This document shows, piece after piece, positions 44,618-52,931 of a DNA stretch of 64,000 bases; position 1 is the stretch's first letter; every line of letters starts with the position of its first letter. This stretch comes from JALHST01 sp963798435. GTDB taxonomy: Bacteria; Bacteroidota; Bacteroidia; Flavobacteriales; Flavobacteriaceae. The stretch spans positions 186,001-250,000 of the forward strand of contig CAWCTF010000001.1 of assembly GCA_963798435.1 (NCBI GenBank). The letters are read 5' to 3'. The position numbers were made by a program, and so were the translations under genes. Below the pieces are notes generated by a model. It was not told the origin of the DNA. It did not search any database and saw only the letters and a program-made list of their open reading frames with translations.

Positions 44618-45928
44618 ATGCTTGAGAAAATAGCTGTATTTTGGTTTAGAAGAGATTTGAGATTGGATGATAACGTGGGATTTTTAGCGGCTTTAAAAGG
44701 GCCGTACCCCGTCTTGCCAATTTTTATTTTTGATCCGGAGATACTTGACAAACTACCTGCTAATGATGCACGGGTTTCTTTTATTCATGAGACGTTGAAA
44801 AGTATGCAAAGTGCCCTGAGGGAGAATTATAATGGGAGCCTAGCCCTGTATCATGATAAACCTGTTCAGGTTTTTGAAATCCTTACTAGGGATTTTGATA
44901 TTCAAGGGGTGTATACGAATCGTGATTATGAACCCTACGCCCACCAACGGGATGCAGACATCAAGAGTTTCTTGAATGCACGTGGGATTGCCTTCAACTC
45001 TTTTAAGGACCAGGTGATTTTTGAACAAAACGAGGTCGTAAAGGGCGATGGCGACCCCTATGTGGTATACACCCCATATAAAAATAGATGGAAGGAGATT
45101 TTTAATCCCGAAGACCATGTGCGGCTGCATACGACCAACAACGCATTGAACAACCTCTTAAAGAATGTATCACTTCCTGATCTTTCACTTCAAGACATTG
45201 GCTTTGAACCGGCAACCCTTAAAGTCCCTTCCTATAAGGTAACGGGTGATATGATTAACAATTACGAACGAACGCGTAATTTTCCGGCAATAGATGGGGG
45301 TACTTCAAGATTGGGCCCGCACCTACGTTTTGGAACTGTCTCTGTGCGAAAAATAATGAAACAGGCTATTTCTGAAAAAAATGAAATATTTTGGAATGAA
45401 CTTATTTGGCGGGAATTCTTTATGCAGATTTTATGGCATTTTCCACAAACCGTAACGCATGCATTTAAACCTAAATACGACCGTATCGCTTGGCGAAACG
45501 ACAAGGAAGAATTTGAAAAGTGGAAAAACGGCCAGACAGGGTTTGAGCTGGTCGACGCAGGTATGCGCGAACTGAACACTACTGGTTACATGCACAATCG
45601 GGTACGTATGTTAACGGCAAGTTTCTTGTGCAAACATCTTTTAATCGATTGGCGTTGGGGAGAAGCTTATTTTGCCGAAAAGTTATTAGACTTTGAACTG
45701 AGTGCCAATGTAGGCAACTGGCAATGGGCTGCAGGCAGTGGGGTTGACGCCGCCCCGTATTTTAGGATATTCAATCCCATGACCCAAGTAGCGAAATTCG
45801 ATGCCCAAAAGGACTATATTTCAAAATGGGTCCCTGAACTGGGCCAAAGCGGCTATCCCGAAAAGATGGTCGATCACAAAATGGCCCGCGAACGCTGTTT
45901 GGAGGTCTACAAAAAAGCCGTCGGATAA
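44618..45928 (+). CDS. phrB: Deoxyribodipyrimidine photolyase/cryptochrome family protein
   Basis: The 436-residue flavoprotein has an N-terminal antenna-binding domain (VFWFRRDLRLDDNVGFLAAL). The FAD domain has TSRLGPHLRFGTVSVRKIM, LIWREFFMQILWHFP, NTTGYMHNRVRMLTASFLCK (in part), LSANVGNWQWAAGSG and DAAPYFRIFNPM. The length and the ELIWREFF/NWQW motifs fit a class I CPD photolyase that repairs UV-induced cyclobutane dimers using blue light. It follows the SRPBCC and SDR genes, an arrangement repeatedly seen with photolyases, so light or oxidative induction is likely. Confidence 0.9.
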   Translation: MLEKIAVFWFRRDLRLDDNVGFLAALKGPYPVLPIFIFDPEILDKLPANDARVSFIHETLKSMQSALRENYNGSLALYHDKPVQVFEILTRDFDIQGVYTNRDYEPYAHQRDADIKSFLNARGIAFNSFKDQVIFEQNEVVKGDGDPYVVYTPYKNRWKEIFNPEDHVRLHTTNNALNNLLKNVSLPDLSLQDIGFEPATLKVPSYKVTGDMINNYERTRNFPAIDGGTSRLGPHLRFGTVSVRKIMKQAISEKNEIFWNELIWREFFMQILWHFPQTVTHAFKPKYDRIAWRNDKEEFEKWKNGQTGFELVDAGMRELNTTGYMHNRVRMLTASFLCKHLLIDWRWGEAYFAEKLLDFELSANVGNWQWAAGSGVDAAPYFRIFNPMTQVAKFDAQKDYISKWVPELGQSGYPEKMVDHKMARERCLEVYKKAVG

Positions 45929-45962
45929 TCAGCGCCCGTTTTTATCTCTATGCTGCTATATG

Positions 45963-47012
45963 CTATCGGGCGAGTTGCCGTTCCAACTCACGGTGCTCGG
46001 CCAAGCGTCGATTCAATAGATTGATGTACCGCAAAGCTTCCTTATTATTATAGTCGGCATAGGACTTGGAGGCCCAATCAAGTGCTTTTTCAAGATCGCC
46101 ATTTATTTCGCTGATAATCGCCATATTATAGCAGGCCCTACCAGCGACTTTCGACTTCGGGTTATTCAATTCCTGTTCCCATAATTTAGCGGCACCCTCC
46201 CAATCACCTGTTTGGGCACGTCGTTTGGCAATGACAAAATTATCGGTCCCACTCACAAAATAATCCCTAGATATTCTTTTTCGTAATGGCTTAATAATCA
46301 ATCCATAAGAGTTTCCAATATTGTTGCTCACTTGAAGTACCGCTTCCTTTCGGCCAACCACCGCCTCAAGGGCCTTTACCGGATTTATGCCTTCTCCGAC
46401 CGATGTTATAAAATTATTTGACACATACTCGTCCAAGAGTTGTTTCGAAACCGGGTCATAAATACGCCATCCATTTTTTATGGCTGTATTCAACGTAACC
46501 TTATGACCTGGAATCTTCGCGTTGATTCCCAAATTGTTGGGTATTGTCACCAGGGTCGACTCGTAGGCAACTTTAGTATCGGTGTCATAAAACTCCAACG
46601 AAAACAAAACATCGACCCCGTTCGCATTACAAATTTCTTCAACGGTTGCCCAACTAAGGGCAGCCGGGAAAACCCCAAGTCCTTTTCTTTGGGATTCAGA
46701 GGCATCGATTATCTTGACATCCTCAAAACGATCGTCTCGGGAAAGTTCGTCCGAAAGCCCTGTAACGGCGGCCTTAGCCCCTTCTTTATCCAAATTGCGG
46801 CCTTCAAGGGAAAGCACTTTGTCAATTTTATCGATTGTTTCGTTTGCCGAAGATGGAATACTGCGATTTAATATACCCACCTTCGTAATCTCAGAAGAAA
46901 GGTGCACCTGGGCGGGCTCTATCGCGCCCATAGTCAATTTGTTGGTGGCACTGCATGCACCTAAAAGTAGGGTCAATAAGCACGTGAGGAATAAAGTTTC
47001 AATTTTTTTCAT
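45963..47012 (-). CDS. DUF6340-type lipoprotein with TPR tail
   Basis: The 349-residue protein has a lipoprotein signal (LTLLLGAC, Cys at 20). Its N-terminal domain (about 30-240) has VGILNRSIPSSANETIDKID and VTLNTAIKNGWRIYDPVSKQ. A C-terminal helical tail of TPR character follows: AAKLWEQELNNPKSKVAGRA, YNMAIISEINGDLEKALDWA. I associate this layout with DUF6340 of Bacteroidota, which has no known function. It is convergent with photolyase, 34 nt apart, and is a single gene. Confidence 0.8.
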   Translation of the reverse strand: MKKIETLFLTCLLTLLLGACSATNKLTMGAIEPAQVHLSSEITKVGILNRSIPSSANETIDKIDKVLSLEGRNLDKEGAKAAVTGLSDELSRDDRFEDVKIIDASESQRKGLGVFPAALSWATVEEICNANGVDVLFSLEFYDTDTKVAYESTLVTIPNNLGINAKIPGHKVTLNTAIKNGWRIYDPVSKQLLDEYVSNNFITSVGEGINPVKALEAVVGRKEAVLQVSNNIGNSYGLIIKPLRKRISRDYFVSGTDNFVIAKRRAQTGDWEGAAKLWEQELNNPKSKVAGRACYNMAIISEINGDLEKALDWASKSYADYNNKEALRYINLLNRRLAEHRELERQLAR

Positions 47013-47317
47013 TATTGTCGGTTGTGGTTGGTACTGATTCGGCTTAAAATTTGTCCAAATGCTAGGTAATTAACTGTTTAGGACACCAACATATTGCCTT
47101 ACACCTAATATATTCGGCGAATTACCTGGTCGAGCTCATAGTTCTGAAATGAGGGAGGTTGCAGCTATCTGCGCTAACTTTCGAGTGGGTTCTGCTCAAA
47201 AGCGTTCATGGTAATCAAAAAAAACCTAGAATTTGGTATATTTACCTGTGCCCAATGGCCCACTATGAAACAGACCTAAGGAATCTTTATCAACTTGAAC
47301 ACAATTCAGGATCACTT

Positions 47318-48748
47318 ATGAAAAAAAGCATACTTCAAGTCTTACTGCTGCTAGGTTGCATGTCGCTAACTGCCCAAAAGATAGACCCCAATAAAAAGTC
47401 CATCATCGCTTCGGTTGAAAAACATCAAGCAGCCCTTATTAAAATAAGTGATTCGATCTGGTCCTTGGCGGAAACCGCCTTCGAAGAGACCAATTCGTCC
47501 CGGATCTTGGCCGATTATGCCCAAAAGAATGGCTTCACTGTCGAACGCGGGGTAGCGGGCATGCCTACCGCTTTTGTCGCCACCTATGGTTCAGGAAGTC
47601 CGGTAATCAGTGTATTGGGTGAATTTGATGCCCTTCCGGGTATTTCACAAAAAGCACAACCCACGAAAGAACCGCTGCAGGAAGGGGCCGCGGGCCATGG
47701 CTGCGGGCACAATCTTTTCGGTGCTGCCAGTTTGGGTGCCGCCATTGCCGCAAAGGAATTAATGGAACAAGGGAAACTCCATGGTACCATCAAATTTCTA
47801 GGTACCCCTTCAGAGGAAAAATATTTTGGAAAAATATGGATGGTACGCGAAGGTCTCTGGAACGATGTCGATGTCAATCTGAGCTGGCACCCGAGCGCAC
47901 AGACGATGGCCCCAGTACAAAGTTCATTGGCGCTCGTAGATTTTATGGTAGAATTCTATGGTCAGGCGGCGCATGCCAGTATGGATCCCTGGAATGGGCG
48001 CAGTGCCGTCGATGGCTTGGAGTTGTATACGACGGGAATAAATTACTACCGGGAACATATTAAACCTACCGTTCGCATTCATTATCAAATACAGGATGGT
48101 GGTCAAGTAGTTAATGTAGTGCCCGATTACGCCCGTTTATGGGTTCGCGTTCGTGACAGCAAACGCAGTGGGATGATGCCGGTATATGAACGCGTACGAA
48201 AAATGGCCGAAGGAGCGGCAATCATGGCCAATGTAGACTATAAAATAACCTTGATTTCGGGTATTTACGAGATATTGGTCAACCGTACTGGCGCAACAGC
48301 AGTGCAACAAAATCTAGAATTATTAGGCCCCATCTCATATACACCTGAAGAAGTTGCCTTTGCCAAAAAAATACAGGAAGCAACCGGTACTCCGCAAGTG
48401 GGTATGGACAGCGAGATTCGTCCGCTTGAAGAAACCAAGGATAACCAGGGTGGTGCGTCAAGCGATGTCGGGGATGTCAGCTGGAATGTTCCCAATATTA
48501 GCCTCGGCGTTACCACTGCCCCCATAGATACGCCTTGGCATTCGTGGGCAGTAGTGGCTTGCGGGGGCATGAGTATTGGCCATAAGGGGATGCTGCAGGC
48601 CGCCAAGGCATTGGGGATGACCATGGTGGATCTTTTCGAAAATCCGAAACTGGTCGAAAAGATCAAGGCCGAATATAAACAAAGGAAAGGTGATGAAGTC
48701 TATGAGGCAATGATTCCCGCCGGTCCGCCTCCCATTGGTAAAAAATAA
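47318..48748 (+). CDS. M20 family amidohydrolase, AbgB-like, exported
   Basis: From ATG 47318 (MKKSILQVLLLLGCMSLTAQ, signal peptide) the protein has 476 residues. The M20D hydrolase shows ISVLGEFDALPG, metal ligands in GHGCGHNLFGAASLGAA, GTPSEEKYFGKIWM with the catalytic Glu, and a dimerisation domain with FYGQAAHASMDPWNGRSAVD. The C-terminal block is DVGDVSWNVPNISLGVTTAP. It resembles AbgB, which cleaves p-aminobenzoyl-glutamate or similar amides. The frame continues upstream to 47159 but that part has no signal character. It ends 1 nt before the GNAT gene. Confidence 0.88.
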   Translation: MKKSILQVLLLLGCMSLTAQKIDPNKKSIIASVEKHQAALIKISDSIWSLAETAFEETNSSRILADYAQKNGFTVERGVAGMPTAFVATYGSGSPVISVLGEFDALPGISQKAQPTKEPLQEGAAGHGCGHNLFGAASLGAAIAAKELMEQGKLHGTIKFLGTPSEEKYFGKIWMVREGLWNDVDVNLSWHPSAQTMAPVQSSLALVDFMVEFYGQAAHASMDPWNGRSAVDGLELYTTGINYYREHIKPTVRIHYQIQDGGQVVNVVPDYARLWVRVRDSKRSGMMPVYERVRKMAEGAAIMANVDYKITLISGIYEILVNRTGATAVQQNLELLGPISYTPEEVAFAKKIQEATGTPQVGMDSEIRPLEETKDNQGGASSDVGDVSWNVPNISLGVTTAPIDTPWHSWAVVACGGMSIGHKGMLQAAKALGMTMVDLFENPKLVEKIKAEYKQRKGDEVYEAMIPAGPPPIGKK

Positions 48749-48749
48749 A

Positions 48750-49061
48750 ATGAAGGCTATGGATAACGAGGAATTACAATTGATCGATAATTCGGAACGC
48801 AAGCGCTACGAATTCCATATCAATGGATTTGTCCCAAGAATCGAATATATCAAGGCCCAGGATAAAATATACCTTACGCACACCGAGGTTCCCAAGGAAT
48901 TGGAAGGCAAAGGTGTTGCCGCTACTTTGACGCGAAAGGTTCTTGAGGACATCGCGTCTAAAAATCTAACATTAGTACCTTTGTGTCCTTATGTAGCCAT
49001 GTATATCAAACGCCATCCCGAATGGAAAAAATTAGTTTTAAAAGGAATTAACATTGAATAA
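48750..49061 (+). CDS. GNAT-like acetyltransferase of the YjdJ/NATD1 type
   Basis: The 103-residue protein (ATG 48750, MKAMDNEELQ) has the compact GNAT fold of the YjdJ/NATD1 group. Acetyl-CoA loop ELEGKGVAATLTRKVLED is followed by the hallmark LVPLCPYVAMYIKRHPEW. Substrates are unknown. It begins 1 nt after the M20 gene and ends 2 nt before the YjdI-like gene. This pair is adjacent as yjdI-yjdJ in E. coli, so the association is conserved across phyla. Confidence 0.88.
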   Translation: MKAMDNEELQLIDNSERKRYEFHINGFVPRIEYIKAQDKIYLTHTEVPKELEGKGVAATLTRKVLEDIASKNLTLVPLCPYVAMYIKRHPEWKKLVLKGINIE

Positions 49062-49063
49062 TC

Positions 49064-49498
49064 ATGACAGATAGGGAAATCACTAAAAAATACACCAATG
49101 GTGCGCTAACAGTAGTTTGGAAACCGCATTTATGCATTCATTCAGGGAACTGCGTACGGGCATTGCCTAAGGTCTACAATCCGAACGAAAAGCCATGGAT
49201 CAAGGCTGAAAATGCCAGTGTTGAGGAACTTAAGGCGCAAATCGCCCTGTGTCCGTCAGGTGCTCTTAGCTATGCAATGGCAACAGAAGTCCCAGATACT
49301 GAAAACGCCGTAAATCATCCTGTTACCAAAGTCGAAGTGCGAAAGAATGGTCCCCTTATGGTGCATGGCGCACTGGAAGTCAACCATAACGATACAACTG
49401 ACAGCAAAGAACGGATAACCGCTTTTTGCCGTTGCGGTGCTTCTGGCAACAAGCCGTATTGTGATGGCACCCATAACAAAATAGCGTTTCAAGGATGA
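49064..49498 (+). CDS. YjdI-type ferredoxin fused to a CDGSH iron-sulfur domain
   Basis: The 144-residue protein has two iron-sulfur modules. Residues about 10-70 match the YjdI/Fer4_19 mono-cluster domain (VVWKPHLCIHSGNCVRALPK, IALCPSGALSYAM). Residues about 115-141 are a CDGSH domain (AFCRCGASGNKPYCDGTHNK) that would hold a [2Fe-2S] cluster by three Cys and one His. A likely role is electron or cluster transfer in redox stress. It is coupled to the GNAT gene (2 nt) and overlaps the next ORF by four bases. Confidence 0.88.
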   Translation: MTDREITKKYTNGALTVVWKPHLCIHSGNCVRALPKVYNPNEKPWIKAENASVEELKAQIALCPSGALSYAMATEVPDTENAVNHPVTKVEVRKNGPLMVHGALEVNHNDTTDSKERITAFCRCGASGNKPYCDGTHNKIAFQG

Positions 49499-50079
49499 CA
49501 ATGGGCACGAACAGACTGGAGGCCTTTAGTGATGGGGTCTTGGCAATCATCATTACGATTATGGTATTGGAATTAAAAGCACCCGAAGCCGCCGATTTGC
49601 ATTCTTTGATGCCCCTGATTCCAACCATATCAAGCTATACCATTAGTTTTATTTATCTGGGGATCTACTGGAACAATCATCACCATTTATTCAAGGCTAC
49701 TGAGAAAGTGAACGGTAATATCCTTTGGGCGAATCTGCATTTGCTATTTTGGCTTTCATTGGTGCCCTTTGTTACTTCATGGGTAGGTGAACACCATTTA
49801 GCCGCAGTGCCGATTGCCACGTACGGTTTTGTATTATTAATGAGTGCCATAGCCTATTTTATCCTTCAAGGCTTTATTCTGAGAAGCCATCCGGATGACT
49901 TTGTCCTGCGAAAGGCAATCGGGAATGATGCGAAGGGGAAAATCTCCGTTATCCTGTATGTGCTTGCATTGATTTTGGCTTTCGTCAATACTTGGTTCGC
50001 CATTTCCGGTTATATATTGGTGGCCATGATTTGGTTTATTCCCGACAGTCGGATTGAAAAAAGTATATCCGAAAAGTAG
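49495..50079 (+). CDS. TMEM175/DUF1211 family potassium channel-like protein
   Basis: The 194-residue membrane protein opens with RLEAFSDGVLAIIITIMVLEL, the FSD motif and pore helix of bacterial TMEM175 channels, followed by five more helices. Bacterial members assemble as tetramers conducting K+. ATG 49495 overlaps the stop of the iron-sulfur gene (ATGA); an ATG at 49501 (MGTNRLEAF) would place the FSD motif nearer the N-terminus as usual. Confidence 0.87.
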   Translation: MTMGTNRLEAFSDGVLAIIITIMVLELKAPEAADLHSLMPLIPTISSYTISFIYLGIYWNNHHHLFKATEKVNGNILWANLHLLFWLSLVPFVTSWVGEHHLAAVPIATYGFVLLMSAIAYFILQGFILRSHPDDFVLRKAIGNDAKGKISVILYVLALILAFVNTWFAISGYILVAMIWFIPDSRIEKSISEK

Positions 50080-50112
50080 TTCATTTTCATTTCGAAAGTT
50101 ATGTAATTACCT

Positions 50113-50592
50113 ATGCATCAGCAACTAATCCCCATATTTCTCCTTGAGGGCCTTGCCGAGGAGGCCCTAAAATTCTATGGGTCGCTCTTTTCGGATACGC
50201 AAATTGAATACCATAGTGGCAACGCGTCGAGACAAGGCCGTATTAGTAGTATGCCCTCACAGACCATCCTGAGATTCAACTCCGATAGGTTTTACCGTAG
50301 CTATTATACACCAATAAAAGACAAGGTCGCGTTGTCTTCGCAAGCCATTTATGTTGAATGTACTTCTGAACTGGAAATTGACACTACCTATAATTCTTTA
50401 TTGCTAGGAGGTGAGGTAGTGCAGCCACTCAGCGCTACTAGGTACGGTTGTAAATTTGGTAGTTTAATTGATAGATTCGGAACATCCTGGCAACTGAACC
50501 TACCCCATTTTAAAACGGAATCGGAAAACCTTTGTATGGCGAATACTAAAGAGGTACGTGCAGTATATCGGGTGCAAAACAAGGTTATTTAA
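50113..50592 (+). CDS. VOC family protein, PhnB-like
   Basis: The 159-residue protein resembles the PhnB/3-demethylubiquinone methyltransferase-like branch of the vicinal oxygen chelate fold. It shows LEGLAEEALKFYGSLFSDTQ, SQAIYVECTSELEIDTTYNS, and the end motif FGSLIDRFGTSWQLNL. The metal ligands of other VOC enzymes are not clearly conserved, so binding of a small ligand is as likely as catalysis. It ends 2 nt before the lysoplasmalogenase-like gene. Confidence 0.78.
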   Translation: MHQQLIPIFLLEGLAEEALKFYGSLFSDTQIEYHSGNASRQGRISSMPSQTILRFNSDRFYRSYYTPIKDKVALSSQAIYVECTSELEIDTTYNSLLLGGEVVQPLSATRYGCKFGSLIDRFGTSWQLNLPHFKTESENLCMANTKEVRAVYRVQNKVI

Positions 50593-50594
50593 GA

Positions 50595-51289
50595 ATGCAG
50601 GCCACGACTAAAATGGTAGGGAAAACCTATTTCAATATACTCTTCGTGATTTTGGTAGTGTTTGATCTGGTGGTCACTTTGTTGAATTGGTCGTCGCTTC
50701 GTATCGTGAGCAAACCCCTGATACTTTTATCCCTATTGCTTTATTTCGGGAATGTTGGGCGGAAACTCGAAAAGCGAATGTATCGATTCATGTTGTTGGC
50801 GCTTTTTTTTCATGGATCGGCGACATGCTGTTGCTTTTTGAGGATCCTTCAGGTACCTATTTCATTTTAGGCCTACTTTCATTTCTACTGGCCCATTTCT
50901 GCTACATTCTTGTATTCATTCGGAAATGGAATGCCACACCTCCACCCTATTTCCGCACGGTTATCATTGCGCTTTTCATCTATGGCGGCACGTTGCTCTA
51001 TATTCTCAAAGATGGCATCGGCACACTGCTTTTCCCGGTTACACTCTATGTGATGGCTATTCTATTTATGGCAACGACCGCATATCGTCGTTATGGTAGT
51101 GTAGGTGCGGGTAGTTTTCGGCTTGTTTTTCTTGGCGCCTTGTTCTTTATCACTTCCGACAGTGTGTTGGCATTTGAAAAATTTATGATGCCCGTGCCAT
51201 GGGCGCCTGTTTTTGTAATGGCGACCTATGCTGCGGCCCAATACATGATCGTCGACGGAATCTTGTTAGTGGCACATACCCCCCGTTAA
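50595..51289 (+). pseudogene. YhhN/lysoplasmalogenase-like membrane protein gene with a frameshift
   Basis: The N-terminal part (50595 to about 50803; helices LFVILVVFDLVVTLLN and KPLILLSLLLYFG) and the C-terminal part (about 50803 to 51289; FFSWIGDMLLLFEDPSGTYF, then five helices) together make one YhhN-family protein of about 231 residues. They are in different frames. The switch falls in a run of eight T (50803-50810); nine T would read ALFFSWIGD in one frame. YhhN proteins hydrolyse the vinyl-ether bond of lysoplasmalogens. A homopolymer indel, in nature or in sequencing, explains the break. Confidence 0.8.
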
Positions 51290-51323
51290 TTTTAAGTATC
51301 TTGTTCCCTCAAAACCAAATACA

Positions 51324-51767
51324 ATGAAAAAAATACTCTTGTTTCTGTTGCTAATAAACACCAGCCTGCTTGTCGCCCAATCGTTTGACTTTCAATATGA
51401 TCATTATTCATTGATAGTGAAGGATTTAAAAAAAGTGGGAGATTTTTATGCGAATACCCTTCACTTAGAAGAAATTCAACATCCCGATAATGCCCCTGGG
51501 TTTCGGTGGTTTCGAATACATGGCACTACACAGCTACATTTGATCGGCAAGGACAGTGTCGCCATGGAACATAATAAAAGCGGGCATCTTTGTCTGGCCA
51601 CTCAAAAACTCGATGAATTTATCACGCATTTAAAGGCCAACGAAATCCCATTTTGGGATTGGCCAGGGAAGGAAAATGCGATTACCCTAAGGTCTGACGG
51701 GGTTCGGCAAATTTATATAAAGGATCCCGAAAACAATTGGGTCGAAATCAATACGGCGATGCACTAG
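51324..51767 (+). CDS. Exported VOC/glyoxalase-like protein
   Basis: The 147-residue protein has a signal peptide (LFLLLINTSLLVAQS) and a single VOC fold: YDHYSLIVKDLKKVGDFYAN, FRWFRIHGTTQLHLIG, GHLCLATQKLDEFI and IYIKDPENNWVEIN. The His in DHYSL and the Glu in WVEIN are the usual metal ligands. Most VOC proteins are cytosolic, so a signal peptide is unusual. It probably acts in the periplasm on an unknown substrate. It stands 34 nt after the YhhN-like gene. Confidence 0.8.
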   Translation: MKKILLFLLLINTSLLVAQSFDFQYDHYSLIVKDLKKVGDFYANTLHLEEIQHPDNAPGFRWFRIHGTTQLHLIGKDSVAMEHNKSGHLCLATQKLDEFITHLKANEIPFWDWPGKENAITLRSDGVRQIYIKDPENNWVEINTAMH

Positions 51768-51844
51768 TCGACCTATGGGCACTTAACATTTTGCTGGGAT
51801 TTTCATTTAGACCATTGTTGTAAATTAGCAGTAAAAACAATACC

Positions 51845-52849
51845 ATGCATTCAGCAATTCAACACATATTTCCGTTGGGATTTCCTTGGCAGACCCAAGA
51901 TCCCTTTCTTTTTTGTGCCTATCATATGGATTATTATCCCAAAGGCAATGAAAACATGGGACCTGCTGCCTCACTGGAAGGTCATAACCTCGGGAATGAT
52001 TTTGCAGGCAAGGATGGGTGGCGCATGTACCATGGGCATACCATTCCCGGATTTCCGTATCATCCTCATAGGGGCTTTGAAACCGTTACGATTGCGAATA
52101 AAGGCTATTGTGACCATTCTGATTCGTTGGGGGCTGCGGGAAGGTTTGGTGAAGGCGATGTGCAATGGATGACCGCAGGGCGCGGGGTACAGCATTGTGA
52201 AATGTTCCCGTTATTGCGCACCGATTCTGAAAATACGTTGGAGCTCTTCCAGATATGGTTGAATTTACCGAAAAAGGATAAGTTCGTAGACCCGCATTTT
52301 ACGATGCTTTGGCATGAAGAGCTTCCGATAATTCAAACAGAGGATGGCATGGTCAAGGTCATCGCAGGAAACTATGGGAATCACCAAGCACCCCCTCCTG
52401 CCCCAAATTCCTGGGCGGCCGATCCTGAGAATGAAGTAGCTATTTGGATGCTCCAAATCAATGCGGACAGGACGTTTACCCTGCCCAAGGCTAAATCTTC
52501 GGTACAGCGTACACTCTATTTTTATAGCGGTTCGGAACTGCATATTGGCGATACGGCAATACCTTCGAATTCAGGCATTCATCTAGACGCCCTCGCCGAA
52601 ATTAAGATAACGGCTGGAGACCACCCTGCCAACATCTTGGTACTCCAAGGAAAACCTATTGGTGAACCGGTTGTACAGCATGGTCCTTTTGTGATGAACA
52701 CCCAAGATGAGATACAAAAGGCCCTCCAGGAATATCGGTTGACACAATTTGGTGGATGGCCTTGGCCCTATCCCGATAATGTACATCAAAGGGAGAAAGG
52801 GCGTTTCGCAAAATATCCAGATGGTACCCTGGTTGATAAAAGTAGCTAA
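51845..52849 (+). CDS. Pirin family protein
   Basis: The 334-residue cupin protein shows the pirin N-terminal pattern: FLFCAYHMDYYPKG, PGFPYHPHRGFETVTIANKG with three His ligands, and TAGRGVQHCEMFP with the fourth His and a Glu. The C-terminal cupin domain is LYFYSGSELHIGDTAIPSNS. Bacterial pirins act as quercetin-type dioxygenases or redox-responsive regulators. It is a single gene with a 77-nt upstream gap. Confidence 0.9.
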   Translation: MHSAIQHIFPLGFPWQTQDPFLFCAYHMDYYPKGNENMGPAASLEGHNLGNDFAGKDGWRMYHGHTIPGFPYHPHRGFETVTIANKGYCDHSDSLGAAGRFGEGDVQWMTAGRGVQHCEMFPLLRTDSENTLELFQIWLNLPKKDKFVDPHFTMLWHEELPIIQTEDGMVKVIAGNYGNHQAPPPAPNSWAADPENEVAIWMLQINADRTFTLPKAKSSVQRTLYFYSGSELHIGDTAIPSNSGIHLDALAEIKITAGDHPANILVLQGKPIGEPVVQHGPFVMNTQDEIQKALQEYRLTQFGGWPWPYPDNVHQREKGRFAKYPDGTLVDKSS

Positions 52850-52931
52850 CCGAATTTTAATTCGTGTAAATTGCCATCGGAGGAATAAAGAATAGATAGG
52901 AATACTTTATAACCATAGGAAATTTAAGTCC

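Noticed and set aside
47159..47317. Extended N-terminus of the M20 amidohydrolase
   Set aside because: A normal signal peptide starts at ATG 47318 and the extension is not membrane-like.
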